A stretch of DNA of 64,000 bases from Rhinopomastus cyanomelas (taxonomy: Eukaryota > Chordata > Aves > Bucerotiformes > Rhinopomastidae): assembly GCA_013400115.1 (NCBI GenBank), contig VXBP01005618.1:124001-188000 (forward strand), in the 5' to 3' direction. This document shows, piece after piece, positions 13,601-32,050 of the stretch; the stretch's first letter is position 1; each line of letters begins with the position of its first letter. The notes under the pieces are model-generated. The model did no database searches and was not told the DNA's origin. It saw only the letters and a list, made by a program, of their open reading frames with translations. The translations under genes were made by a program, and so were the position numbers.

Positions 13601-16600
13601 TGTCCTCCACCAGCTCACAGAGTGACCCTTTCTCTCCTGTAGCCTTAGCAGAACAAAACTGCCCTGACTTTTCGTGTGACACCTTCCCACTGGTCTCTGA
13701 TCTCAGACTACTGAAGCATCCGTGGGAGCTTGTTGTCCTAAGTGACGCTGTGAGCTCTGCTGAAAGGTTCGTCTGCAGACTCTGTCACTACTCATGGGAA
13801 TGTGCTGACCTTGTCTCAGCTGCTCTGAGCTGACCTTTGCCCCGAGGGCTTTGGGGTTTCTTCCAGTGTCTAAGCATAGCTCAGCCCTCTGGTGGAAGGG
13901 ATGAATGACCGAGGGGAGGAGTTGAAACCACTGCCCGGATAAATGTGCATCTGTATGACAGCTGAAGAACACTGGCATGATGCTCTCTTCCTTGTAGTGA
14001 GGCTGCTGCCATCGCTCTGCTTGGGGCAGTCTCCACAGCTTTCTGCTAAAGGAAAGGAAGGGAACCTGAGACCGTGGGTACGAGAAGGTGCCTGAAGGAG
14101 TTGTGGTGGGATGGTGTCTGGAAGCCAGGCTTTCCTCCCTCAACACAAGAGAAATCAAACATTCACAGGTACCCTGCTTGTTGTGCTGTGGCTCTGCCGT
14201 TCCTGTTGAGTTTGGATTGTCAGGGCTTTTCCCTTCTTGCTGTCCTGGCTAGAAGCTTGGAGTGAAACCAGCTCCTAACTGAAGGCTGGAATGGGCTCCT
14301 TCCTAAGCATCGCAGCATCTTCTTCTCCCCACATCGTTCCCAGCTCCTGCGCCGGCCTTACAAGGAAGAAAGCTTCTTCCAGGCGCTTGGTGCCCTTGTC
14401 ACGACAGGCAGGAGAGAGCAAGGAAAATGGGGGTGGCGAGGGGGGAAACAAACGCATTTCTCCAAAAGCTGAGTCTTCTGCCTCCATGTGCAGAGTCAGC
14501 GGCTGCTCCTGCCCCAGACAACTGGCCCCGTGTCCCGTCAGCCCTTCTCTTGCTCCATCCTAAAGGTCATCACCTGTGCAAAGACAGACATGTTACCACA
14601 CAAGTAGCCCCTTAAATGGGGAGTTCTGGTCGAGTGACTTGTTTGTGCTGCACTCGTGAGAGGTGGGCCCTTGGTTTCTGTTGGCGTGACGCTCACCGTG
14701 ACGAGTGCCTTCTCCCTTTGCTGCTTGTCCTGCTGCTGCCTTGGCGGGGCTGGGGGCACTTGGAGGCGTTCACTTGGAGTGGCAGCCAGCCTTGCCCTGC
14801 TCCTGCCTGTGTCTCAGCCTCCCTGGAACAGCTGGTGAGTGTTGCTGCCGTAGCCTTCACCAGTCCTGTCACCTGAGGCTAAACCACTGCTGACAACAGA
14901 GCTTCAGGAGAGACAGGGAGTGCTTCTGTCGAGTAGCTCGCACTGTCCACCGCCTGCACTGTCTTTCTCCAGCAGCGTCCTGTGTCCGCGTGAGGAGCTT
15001 CCCAATAAATCCCACTCTGGTGCCTGACAACGACTGCCGTGTCCTTCCTTGCGAGGAGCGTCTGAGGCGGGGCTCGGCGTGTGTGCTGCCAGACAGCATG
15101 AGGGGCGCACAGACATTCACCTGGGCAGAGTCTGGGGGGTGGTTTGGTCGTGGTGGGGTGGGCTGGTGGGTACCTCACATGTCCATCGGTCATCGGGCCC
15201 CAACCAAGTCTCTCGCCCTCCGCATCCTTCCTGTGACTGACACTGCTTAGTTTTCACATGCCTCTCTCCTGTCCTCTTGCTAACATGAGTCCCATGGCAC
15301 CCTCCTAAGCTGCCAGTAGTTCCCTGAAGGTAAGATCTCTTCTCTTCTGTCTGTGTGAGTCGAAAGGCAAAACCATCTCAGGCTCTTGCAGATGGAGGAG
15401 AGCAGAGCAGCAGCAGCCTCTGCCCACACAGGAGCTAGTCAGATCGTTCCAGATGCGTTAGACACTTGAGCTGAAGTCACAGGATGTTTAAAATGACTTA
15501 TCCTGCGGTGGTTTAAATTCAGGTAGTGCTGCTGTAGTTACCTGGACCCATCAAAAGCTGCAGACTGTCCTCAGTTCTTTGCCACATGGGTTACTTTAGC
15601 AGACTGGAGGCCATTCCTGGGGTTTGTTCCACACCCAGATGGAATCCCACATGTCTGTGGGATGGCTCCCAGGCACAGGGGGGATGCTAAGGGCAGTCAG
15701 TAGCAGCAGTGAAGGATGGAGTGATGAAGGTGGTCTGTTTGCTGGAGCTCCACGCGTTAGTGTGGGTGGCAGAGGACACCTTGTGGAGCGGTGCCGAGAG
15801 CGCGCTGGGTGTGCCCATCTGTGTGTCCAACATCTTCCATCTCTTTCCGGGAACCGGTGCTTGTGGTGTCCCCAGGCCGTGAGGCAGTGCTGCCTGTGTG
15901 TTCGTGTGCCATAAACACCTTCCCTGGCATCTGCGTGTTCTCTGCGTGCCCTCCCCTTCCTCCCCATTCTCCACGCGTGATGGTGGTTAGAGCTGAACCG
16001 CATGACGTTCCTTGTGCAGTAGCTACCCGTTGTTCTGTTGATGGCGAAGGAGATGGAACTGTTGTAGTAACAGTCTTGTCTTGCATTCTCAGGTCTGCAG
16101 AGGGATCCGGCCCTGTTCCCAGTTGTAGCTCTTGAAGTCCGTAAAGGACCTTCTGGCAGCGACGGACTTGCTTTGTACAAGGGTCAGGCTGAGACGCTGG
16201 AGGCAGAGACGCGGTACAACTCAGAGTCAGACTTCTTAATGAGAGATGGTCCTTCGAGCAACAGCTCCTTCTACAGCAGTGATGGAGAGGGCACAGACCA
16301 CGAAGGAGATATCTTGGATTGCAGTGGGTCCAGACCATTACTGATGGATTCGGAAGAAGAGGAGGAGGAAGCCTGCAAGGTGTGCACGGGGTTCCCGCAT
16401 TCTGTGCCCACGGAAGGACTTGAGGCCTCCAAAGCAGATCCCCACTCCCAGTCTTCCCAGTCTGGAGAAGGGCAGACGCTGTTCCCTGTCTTGCAATTGC
16501 ACATGGAGGAGGTTTTTAACGAACCAGATGTTTTTGCCACAGCCCCTTTCCACAGCTCCAGAAAAGTGCCTGATGAGGTGGATGTCTTTACCAAAGCCCC

Positions 16601-17243
16601 ATTTATCTCTAAGGGCAGTGTAGCTCTTGGACATCCAGAGGAAGCAGATGTCTTTCTGAGAGCCCCTTTCACTAAAAAGAGAAGCACAGAGGAGGTGACT
16701 TCCCACACTGTGTCTAAGGAACCTTTTGCACTGCCCTGTTTCCTACATCAAGGAGGTGATGTCCAACACCAAGCTAACCCCGTGTTCTCTGGCCCGGATT
16801 TGGCAGCTCGAGGGCCCGTGGCCTCGGTGAGATCTCAGTATCCTGCTGCTGGATTTGCTCAGCCAAGCAATCTTCACCCCTCTTCCGTGAGAGCTGTGGA
16901 GGCTCCTCCAGGTGCACTGGAGAAGCAAGGGGGCATCACCAGCGAGAGAAACCGAGGAGGCCACACGCTGCCCCAGGAAGCTGTGCTGGGTGGCCCCATG
17001 GCCAACAAGCCTTTCCGTCCCCAATCCTTGTCAAAATATTCCCGTCACTACAGCCCAGAAGATGGGCAGGGGCTCGAAGTGAAGCCCATAGCTGCTTACA
17101 AAGTGGTTTCTCAGACCAACAGACAGGCGATAACGGGATCTGTCTCTGTTTCCCCTCTGTCATCCAGGACTACAGAGCTGCCCAGCAGGGATCCCTTCAC
17201 TTCGGCACCTTTTCCTTCCAAAACAGGAAAGCAAAAGCCTTAA
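1532..17243 (+). CDS. AAK1: AAK1, 3' coding part (AP2-associated protein kinase 1), gene-level entry
   Basis: AAK1 is a Ser/Thr kinase of the Ark/Prk (NAK) family that phosphorylates the AP-2 mu2 subunit and regulates clathrin-mediated endocytosis. Only its C-terminal region is here; the kinase and Gln-rich parts lie before the window. Exons at 1532-1633, 3145-3246, 3980-4090 and 7023-7127 translate to a chain I recognise from vertebrate AAK1, with landmarks [45 protein letters not shown] and EDEFDPIPVLI. They then join either the terminal exon at 8595-8689, the usual long isoform ending LLLVDQLIDL, or a candidate alternative terminal exon at 16093-17243. DPF and Leu-rich acidic boxes fit AP-2 ear and clathrin binding. 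Every exon starts with two bases completing a codon, and each internal one ends one base into the next (phase 1), so all joins keep frame. Confidence 0.95.
3145..3246 (+). CDS. AAK1: AAK1 coding exon ([12 protein letters not shown]...ASNRT)
   Basis: This second 102-nt exon has acceptor AAAG and donor GTTGGT. Its phase matches the exon before it (one base plus GA gives Gly). The peptide [20 protein letters not shown], then LASQTESVASNRT, matches the AAK1 segment [19 protein letters not shown]. The acceptor has a weak pyrimidine tract (GCACCTTTGGAAAG), which could make inclusion variable. Confidence 0.92.
3980..4090 (+). CDS. AAK1: AAK1 coding exon ([17 protein letters not shown]...)
   Basis: This 111-nt exon runs from GACTCAG to GTAAAC. 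The split codon G+AC gives Asp, restoring the conserved [20 protein letters not shown]. It continues with PAPDLLDEFAPVAFAAQPHK. The LLDEF segment resembles a clathrin box, as expected in the C-terminal clathrin-binding part of the long AAK1 isoform. Confidence 0.94.
4091..7022 (+). other. AAK1 intron, 2.9 kb
   Basis: This is the longest intron between the visible internal AAK1 exons. I see no exon-like segment with AAK1 phase and no clear CR1. A B-box-like GGTTCGAGATC at 6621 has no matching A box or tRNA fold. Otherwise it appears featureless. Confidence 0.6.
7023..7127 (+). CDS. AAK1: AAK1 coding exon (NLISGFD...EDEFDPIPVLI)
   Basis: This 105-nt exon has acceptor GCTGCAG and donor GTAAGC. 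It encodes EDTNLISGFDAPEGSEKV, then TEDEFDPIPVLISKNSQ. Human AAK1, from memory, reads HKAAEDSNLISGF at the junction. The bird form lacks the two Ala residues, consistent with an acceptor placed 6 nt further in. It is the last exon common to both candidate 3' ends. Confidence 0.94.
8595..8689 (+). CDS. AAK1: AAK1 terminal coding exon, usual long isoform
   Basis: Acceptor CTTTCAG is followed by 95 nt ending at TAG (8687-8689). It encodes GHSRNNSGSSESSLPN, then IARSLLLVDQLIDL. The terminal LLLVDQLIDL is the Leu-rich clathrin-binding tail of the long AAK1 isoform. The split codon G+GT matches the preceding exon. Confidence 0.95.
8690..10250 (+). other. AAK1: AAK1 3'UTR (to first AATAAA)
   Basis: This non-coding stretch follows the TAG at 8687. 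It holds a poly-C tract near 8828-8850, a consensus Pumilio octamer TGTAAATA at 10158-10165, and a canonical AATAAA at 10223-10228. The end position is inferred from that signal. An AT-rich block just downstream with ATTAAA variants suggests a longer form. Confidence 0.65.
10223..10228 (+). terminator. AAK1: Poly(A) signal AATAAA for AAK1
   Basis: A canonical AATAAA about 1.5 kb after the AAK1 stop, followed by GT-rich sequence (GAAGTGTGTTGT) that could serve as the downstream element. Alternatives are ATTAAA at 10505 and 10609. Confidence 0.6.
10385..10630 (+). other. AT-rich block after AAK1 poly(A) signal, possible distal 3'UTR
   Basis: This patch is clearly richer in A and T than its GC-rich surroundings. 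It includes TGTATATTAGCATC, two ATTAAA hexamers (10505-10510 and 10609-10614) and repeated TTTTAAA words. It looks like the distal end of an extended AAK1 3'UTR. It has no coding potential. Confidence 0.4.
10631..16092 (+). other. Spacer between the two candidate AAK1 3' ends
   Basis: I find no convincing gene. It contains one CR1 3' end at 12101-12160. ORFs of up to 245 codons are GC-driven and have no family resemblance. It would be the last intron of the AAK1 form using the exon at 16093. It ends in a TC-rich tract and CATTCTCAG acceptor. Confidence 0.55.
12101..12160 (+). mobile_element. CR1 LINE 3' end, + strand
   Basis: The sequence GGTTGGACTTGATGATCTAT, then GAGGTCTCTTCCAACC and GATACTGTG, is the typical CR1 3' terminus with its octamer-type tail. 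It is severely 5'-truncated to about 60 bp. Confidence 0.85.
16093..17243 (+). CDS. AAK1: Candidate alternative terminal exon of AAK1 (BMP2K C-terminus-like)
   Basis: Directly after CATTCTCAG a frame stays open for about 382 codons to TAA at 17241-17243. Its entry phase is that of the regular AAK1 last exon: two bases, G+GT giving Gly. No ATG is needed, so it reads as a spliced exon. The start LQRDPALFPVVALEV is followed by an acidic Ser-rich part (EEEEEEA) and four related motifs: EPDVFATAPF, EVDVFTKAPF, EADVFLRAPF and SRDPFTSAPF. D-x-F and DPF peptides are AP-2 alpha-ear ligands. The layout recalls the C-terminal domain of the paralogue BMP2K (Pfam BMP2K_C, from memory). An independent gene is possible but less likely, given phase and position. 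Confidence 0.75.
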
Positions 17244-19232
17244 TCTGCTGTGAGTGGGGAGGCATGTGCTCCCCGCAAGAGCCTCTCGCCAGGCCTTGAG
17301 CCTCTTAGTTGAAAGGAGTGACAGCAATATCTATACAAAATATTTTGGGGTCAGAACTCTCTTTGCAGTGATGTGTAGCTGAAGCATTTTAAGTTATGTT
17401 AGGGTGAGCGCCTGGCTCTCTGGAGCCTTCTCTGCAGTTACTTCTCACCTTCCTTCTCTCACCGTCTTTCCCCATGTATTTCTGAGATGCTTCCCCAGAC
17501 CAGTACTGTTCCATCCTTGCTGTTTGGTCCTGGCCAGGGAAGTGCATTACAAGATGAATTGAAAAGTTTCTTACCTACAGAGCGAGTCGAGCAGGACTTG
17601 TAGTGCTCTGGAGACGAAGCGGCTGCACAGGTTAGAGCGTTACTGTGACATCTTTCCAATCGGTGGGGGCCTGGGGAGGGGAGGTCGTGCATCCCTGCTG
17701 CAAACCTGGCAGCTGCGGCTCCCCGGCGACTGTGCTCTGTGCGTGCTCGCTCCTGTGTGCCGAGGGAGAGCCGCGGCGGCACTGTCTGGCACAGGGTTGT
17801 CAGAGCTGGGCCATCACGTGGGCAGCACTCCCGTGGTTGCTGCGGTGTGCCCCGCGTGGAAGGGCTTCTGCCTGGGGAGCCCTGGAGCAGGCGGCGTGAG
17901 GGCTCTCAGCGCCCTGTCTCACAGACTCGCAGCCGAATGAACTCGAGCAAAGCAGTTTCAGGTTATTGCTGTGGCTGGGAAAGCAGAAAGACCAGACAAG
18001 TCTTTGGGTTCCACTCGTGTATCTCCTCCTCCTGGGGTAGGGCACAGCATAGGAGCTAGCTGTCTGCGGGCGGCATTGTAAAGGAGCGAGCCGTGCACTT
18101 CCATGGTGGTGAAGGTACAGGCCTCGAGGACAGCACTGCGCCAACAGCTCTGCTGCCGTCTGATCTGCGCACCTCGTTGGGGTTGATCCAACGCCGGCCA
18201 TGCAGCGGTTAGAGTCCAGGGCAGAGATCAGAGCGGAGCCTCCCATCTTCGTGTTGCACAGCGCCTGCTGGCAGAGCATCTTGGATCTGTTACTGCTGGC
18301 CCACAGAGGCTGCTTGGGAGCATGGCCTGACTTTCAAAAGATCCAGTTATGGGGACTCTGAGCTCCCAGTCACTGGTGACTTGGTGGTGTAGCCATCTTT
18401 CCTCCTCATGGGGCAGAATGGCTACCGAGAGAATCAGTTTGGTGCCTTTACTTTTATGGACTTGATACCCATGAAAAAAATCCCCCGGGGTTCCAGGAGT
18501 GTCTGGCCACATCTCCTAACTTGGACTGGCCACTTGCCAAGGGTGTTGGTTTGTTGCCAAGTGAGCTGGGCATTGGGCTCAGGGTAACGCACATGTTTTG
18601 TGCTTGAGGGTCTCCCACAAGTAGCCTTTGAGGTCTTTGGGCGTTTGCAGGGGAGTTGTTGGAACAGTGGGTAGGGTGCTGAGCTCAGGTGTCCTGTCTC
18701 AGGCTGGTGCTTCCAGTGCTTTGCAGTCACTTTCCATTTCAGCCACGAATCCACCTGCCTCAGCACCGGGCTGGTTGGAGCACACGGCCTGTGCCTTTGG
18801 CCCTGAGCTGTGAAATTCCCGTGGGAAGCGGCTGCAAGGGAGGTCAGGCTCTGGCGGTGCTGGGGGGAGGCTGCAGAGCGCTCCGCTGGAGTCCAGATGC
18901 TGTGCCAGGGCAGTCCTGCGTGTAAGATGTGAGGTCAAGGCATTACCTCTGCTAAATGGATTCACGTTCTCCTGCCTTCGTTTTTACTTGAAACAACTGC
19001 TTTTGGAGAATTCTCAATGGCACAGCCTGCTCTCCTTCAGCTGAGGCTGGAGGAGTGTTTGTCTGTTCCCCTTCGCGCCTCTGCCAGACCCCGCTGCCTC
19101 TCTCTTGTGCTTGTATTAGCGAGGGAGAGAGGAGCTTCGCGTAGTTCAGCTCCTGCGGTCCCACGCTGCCGGCCCAGGAGGGTGGGAGAACGTGCTGGGA
19201 GGGGCGGGCGGCTTGAGGGCCCTGTGTCAGCC

Positions 19233-19264
19233 TGGTCAGGCCCCGGTCAGGCCCCGGTCAGGCT
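19233..19264. repeat. Short tandem repeat, about three copies of an 11-mer
   Basis: Three near-identical units of GGTCAGGCCCC stand in a row, the last one partly diverged. It is short and likely neutral. Confidence 0.8.
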
Positions 19265-21228
19265 GAATTCACAGCTGGTGTTAGGGCAGCTTTTCTGCTC
19301 TTCAGGCACTTTGCACGGAACGAGCCAACCCTGCCCCAGAAGCTAAGGATCCTGCCAGCAGCCAGCCAGGGCTTAAGTGGTTCTGAATCTCTTCTGGGGG
19401 GAGCAGCTTCTTTGTACCTCTGCGTGTGACCGGCACAGCAATGGGCCTTCCGGCTGTGAGCAGCAAACTGGAGTCCAAGGCCTGCTACTCTGATAACCCT
19501 CTCATTTGCAGTTCGTGCTGCTCCTCATCCTTCGCTGCCAGTCCTGGAGCGTCAGCGTGAAGAACTGTGAGGGGCACTGTGCTTTCTGTAGTCCCTGAAG
19601 CTCAGGGGTTTTCCTGAAAGTGGAAGAATGATGCCAAGTGCTTTCTTGTCAGTGATAGGAGTGAGATCAGGCCAGCGGGGTGTCGGTGCAGTTTTCTGAA
19701 CAGAACCACCGGCTTTATCTTCTTCTTTAAAAGCTGCCCGGGGTCCTTGTGCACGGCTGGCGGCCGCCGTCACCGCTGCGGTGCTGTCACCACATCAGCC
19801 GTGCTGGGAAGCAACTGGCTTGTGCCCGTTCAAGCTTGAGCTCAAACGCACAGACAGCCTCTCCTCAAAGCGGTTAGTCACGGCTCCTGCGTGCAGAAGA
19901 AACAGGTGTTTTCACAAGGTGGGCGGTTCTTCTCTCTGTGCCTCACCGCTGTGATGTCGGACGGGGCACCTGATGGGAGCAGCCGCCGTGGCGGGGGCTG
20001 CGCTGCCACAGCCTGACGCAGCGTCAGTGTGACCTTGCCCGTGGCTCCCCTCCCCCCCAGCGCAGGTCAGGCGTGCTGTCCTCGCGAGGCCGCCGCACGC
20101 CCGCTCTGTGGCGCGCTCTGCGCGTGGAGCACGTAGGCGACAGGCAGCTCGCAGCAGCAAACCCGTGCGAGCAATCACGGAGCGTGTCCCTGCCGCGAGA
20201 CTGTGCGAGATCTGTGTAACAGCTGAACTCTCGGTCACTCCAAAGGGGTAGTTGGTTACTTTAACTCAGCTTCCACCAAAGACTCTTCTGTTGGGGAGGT
20301 GAATTTTTGTGGGGTTTTCGCTTTTCTTGTGCTGTCCAGTCAAGGCCTTTCCGTGCACCGCAAGACTCCAAAGTGTTTTTACAGTAGTGTCCTGACAATG
20401 AAATCACGTTCCAGTCCTAAACCACATTCCTGAGACCTTGACAGCTGAAAGACCTCATGTTTCTGAAAATAAACCACGGCCTGTAGTTTCCGTTGCAGGT
20501 GGGGAAATACCCTCACACTCCCCTGGAAATACTCCCCTGAGAAGTCAGAGGGACAATGATGCTCCCCTGTTCCCTGGTGCCTTCCCCTCAAAGGGAGGAT
20601 GCATCATGGGAGCGGGGAGCTCTGCCACAGGACACAGCTGGTCAGGCAGTGCTCCACGCTTGGTCCGGCAGTGAAAGAAGTTCCCTGTTTCTGCAGAGAA
20701 TGGGAAGTGTCCAAGCTGTGACTCGTGTCCCTTAGCAGTGCTCCCTCTGCACTGCACTGCTACTGAGGTAGTCCTGAGAGTCCTCAGAGTCCCTCTGACT
20801 TGCAGAATTGATGGAGTTGAGTTGTGTCCTCCAGTGTGATTGTTGGTGTCTCTGGTCATCACGATGGAGAAATGTTGGAGCTGTAAACTCACATACATTT
20901 TATTAAACTGTATCTGATTAGAATATTAAATCCTGTGCTGTTGTTCTCCTTCCCTGGGTAAAAATGTCTTTGCTGGGTACAAAGAATCTGGGTTTTAACG
21001 AATTCTTCCAATGCCCTCGGTCTGTCCCTGCTGTCAGCTGGAAAGTCAAACTGATTGTCCTGCCTTCAGCAGTGGAGAAGGCTGCTGTGGCCCAGACACG
21101 AGCTGGGACCTCTTCATCTTGCTGCAGCTGTCTCCTTCCTCCCCTCTTGTGCCTTGTGTGACAGTCCTCTGCAGCAACAGTGACTTCCGCCTGCAAATTC
21201 AAGACCTTCCACCACACGCAGAACCAAC

Positions 21229-21290
21229 CCTTTAGGTTGGAAAGGACCTTTAAAAACACCAAGTCCAGCCAAACACACTGTGACCAAAAC
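21229..21290 (-). mobile_element. CR1 LINE 3' end fragment, - strand
   Basis: AGGTTGGAAAGGACCTTTAA followed by ACACCAAGTCCAGCC is the reverse complement of a CR1 3' end. It is short and diverged. Confidence 0.7.
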
Positions 21291-21717
21291 ACACACACTT
21301 GAATGTTCTCTACAGCTCCTGTCCTCCCAGGGGCTTCTGGCCCACGTTGGCAATTTCCTGACAGCTTGTGAGACCTGGCAGGGCGTAGGGGAGGGCTGTC
21401 CGTGTGCTCCTGAGCGCTGGGGTGAAGCCTGCTCTGCAGGGCACTGTGCCTGAGCACTGTGTAGGGTAACTCGTGCTGCTCCTTCAGGGGTGATAGAGCA
21501 ATGCCCGCCGCTGGCACACACACAGCAGGGCCTCATCGCCCCGAACAGCCTGAGAGGAGAAGAATGAAGTTCCTATCTAAAAGATACACCATTGCGGCCA
21601 GTGCTTTGGGTTTAGACTTGGGGAGAGCAGGCTTTTCTGTGTTTGTACTTTTAGCAAACATGGTGACTGTAGGAAGTGTCAGGGAGCCCCACACTGGTGG
21701 GGCTTGGCAGGGAATCC

Positions 21718-21828
21718 TAAGGATCATCTCTCCAGAGCCAGGAGACACCAGACCCTCTCTGGGAAGCCTGGGCCAGGGCTCCAGAAACTCACAGGGAGGA
21801 ATTTCTTCCTCATGTTCAGGTGGAACTT
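21718..21828 (-). mobile_element. CR1 LINE fragment, - strand, interrupted by next CR1
   Basis: The words CTCTCTGGGAAGCCTGGGCC and ATTTCTTCCTCATGTTCAGG belong to an internal part of the CR1 3' region. The match stops abruptly where a second CR1 copy begins at about 21829. Confidence 0.7.
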
Positions 21829-22300
21829 CACAGAGTCATAGAATGTGCTGGGTTGGAAGGGACCTCCACACGGCACCCAGTCCAACCCCCAGCACCAAGC
21901 AGGGCCAGCACTCACCAGCCCAGGTTGCCCAGAGCCCCACCCAGCCTGACCCTGAGTGGCTCCAGGCATGGGGCCTCCACCCCCTCTCTGGGCAGCCTGT
22001 TCCAGGGGTCCCCCACCCTCAGATTCCAGACCTTATTCCTCCTGTCCAGCCTCACTCTGCTCTTTCCCAGCTTCAAACCAGGATCCCTCGTCCTGTCGTT
22101 CCCTGCCCTTGGGAACAGCTCCCCCGGTGCTCTGTAGGGCCCTTTCAGGGGTTGGAAGTCACTAGAAGGTTCCCCTGGAGCCTTCTCTCCAGGCTGAACA
22201 GCCCCAGCTCCCTCAGCCTGTCCTCAGGGCAGTTCGAGGCCTCCTCTGGACGCGCTCCAACATCCCTCTTGCGCTGGGGGCTCAGAAGCTGCCCGCAGGA
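21829..22300 (-). mobile_element. CR1 LINE 3' region, - strand, beside NFU1 promoter
   Basis: It begins CATAGAATGTGCTGGGTTGG and continues through the usual CR1 words, such as CAACCCCCAGCACCAAGCAG, GGGCAGCCTGTTCCAGGG and CTTCTCTCCAGGCTGAACAG, to about 22300. The 3' end faces away from NFU1. The copy ends about 130 bp before the NFU1 ATG. Confidence 0.9.
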
Positions 22301-22390
22301 CTAACCCTCACGGTCCCGCAGGAGACTGCAGCAGGGCTCCGCAGGCCCCGTCAGCCCGCAGCGTCACGGCCCCAGCCGCCCTTCCCGCCG

Positions 22391-22405
22391 CCGCCAGGGG
22401 GCGAC
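22391..22405 (+). promoter_or_regulatory. CTCF-like site CCGCCAGGGGGCGAC
   Basis: The core CCAGGGGGCG is identical to the vertebrate CTCF consensus as I know it (CCACCAGGGGGCGC). The site lies about 23 bp before the NFU1 ATG, inside the CpG island. Binding is inferred. Confidence 0.55.
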
Positions 22406-22427
22406 ACCAGCCCCGAGAAGCTCGAAA

Positions 22428-30964
<8,537 letters not shown>

Positions 30965-30984
30965 CCTTTCATCATCTGTGGCCA

Positions 30985-30990
30985 AATAAA
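30985..30990 (+). terminator. NFU1: NFU1 poly(A) signal AATAAA
   Basis: AATAAA stands only 20 bases after the NFU1 stop, giving a very short 3'UTR, with GT-rich sequence (TGTGTTTGTGCTG) downstream. A second AATAAA at 31286-31291 would give a longer form. Confidence 0.8.
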
Positions 30991-31285
30991 TATTTAATCT
31001 TGGTGCACACACCTGTGTTTGTGCTGAGGAACAACCAAGCTGGCCTTCTTTGCAGAACAGTTGTGCTGAAGCGTGTGACAGCGCACTGTCAGTGGAAGCA
31101 GCTCACCTGGTAATTTATTTAATGCCCTTCGTCCCAAAAAAGAGTCGTTCTGCCCTCCTTTGTGCTACCTGTTCAGAAATGGTGGCCTTTAAACATGGCA
31201 ATGCCTGTCTCTCTGTTGTTCTTTCACACTAGAGATTCGAGACTGAACAAGAAGGCAGAAGTTCTGGACTGCTTTTTTAATGTGC

Positions 31286-31291
31286 AATAAA
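31286..31291 (+). terminator. Possible distal NFU1 poly(A) signal
   Basis: AATAAA in TGTGCAATAAAAACATTG, 320 bases after the NFU1 stop. Its use is unproven. Confidence 0.45.
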
Positions 31292-31373
31292 AACATTGAA
31301 TGTGTATTCCCCCACACCTCCTTAGGGGACTTGCAGGCCCACCTGCCCTTGTTCTGTAAGCGGGACATTGGGG

Positions 31374-31543
31374 AATCATGGAGTCAGAGAATCACAGAAC
31401 AGTTCTGGCTGGAGGAGGCCTTCAGGATTGTTGAGTCCAGCCTTTTCTTACCCTTATTAGCACCACTAAACCCTGTCCCCCAATGAAACACCTCCCCTTC
31501 AACATCTCCAGGGATAGTGACTCAGCCCCCTCCCTGGGCAGCT
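31374..31543 (-). mobile_element. CR1 LINE 3' region, - strand
   Basis: ATCATGGAGTCAGAGAATCA, then GCTGGAGGAGGCCTTCAGGA and CCCCTCCCTGGGCAGCTG, mark a reversed CR1 in the NFU1-GFPT1 gap. Confidence 0.85.
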
Positions 31544-32040
31544 GACAAAAAAATCAGAATGTTGATTTTTATCAAGGCTTTGGCTTTGTATAAACATTTG
31601 TGTGTGTGAAGAGTAACCCACAACCGGACCATTCTGAGAGGATGTCGAATGGCCATTGCTCCCGAGGAGTCTCTCACATGCTCCTGCCCCTGTGCCAACA
31701 GCAGCAAGAGAAACGCCAAGTGCAAGTTGTTGTACCATTAGGAAGGTGTGCTTCGTGTAAGAAGATGATCCTTATCAGCGTTAGTATGAGAGACACTAAT
31801 TAGCTTATTCAGAGGCGAGATTATTCAGCCCCATTAGCGGTCTGTTCAGACTTGCACAAGATGCTTCCTCAGCCCAGCGCTCCAGTGTCAAGATGAATGT
31901 GCAGCCTTAAGGGCACCAGTTATGTCGGTAGGGCAGCAGTGGGAATGAGGCTGTTCACCTGCGCCGCATCCTGTTTGCGCCGTCCCGGTGCCAAGCGGCG
32001 CAGCCGGTGTGTCACTTGGCTGCCCTGGCCGAGCGAGGGA

Positions 32041-32050
32041 GGACGTGGCA
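32041..32050 (-). promoter_or_regulatory. XBP1s/UPRE-like element TGCCACGTCC
   Basis: On the minus strand the bases read TGCCACGTCC, close to the XBP1s consensus TGCCACGTCA. GFPT1 is a known unfolded-protein-response target of XBP1s in mammals. A single short motif can occur by chance. Confidence 0.35.

Larger units (their letters stand above)
17244..21717 (+). other. Non-coding region: possible 3'UTR of the extended AAK1 form, then intergenic
   Basis: I see no gene. It holds an AATAAA at 20468-20473, ATTAAA at 20902 and 20925, a short tandem repeat at 19233-19264 and a CR1 tail at 21229-21290. If the exon at 16093 is used, its mRNA could end near 20.5 or 20.95 kb. No splice-compatible conserved peptide was found. 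Confidence 0.5.

Noticed and set aside
13188..13682. 164-codon minus-strand frame at 13.2-13.7 kb as a retroelement remnant
   Set aside because: No reverse-transcriptase, integrase or gag motif is visible in the translation.
21501..22304. 267-codon + frame ending beside the NFU1 island
   Set aside because: It is mostly reversed CR1 sequence, and CR1 3' regions often stay open by chance.
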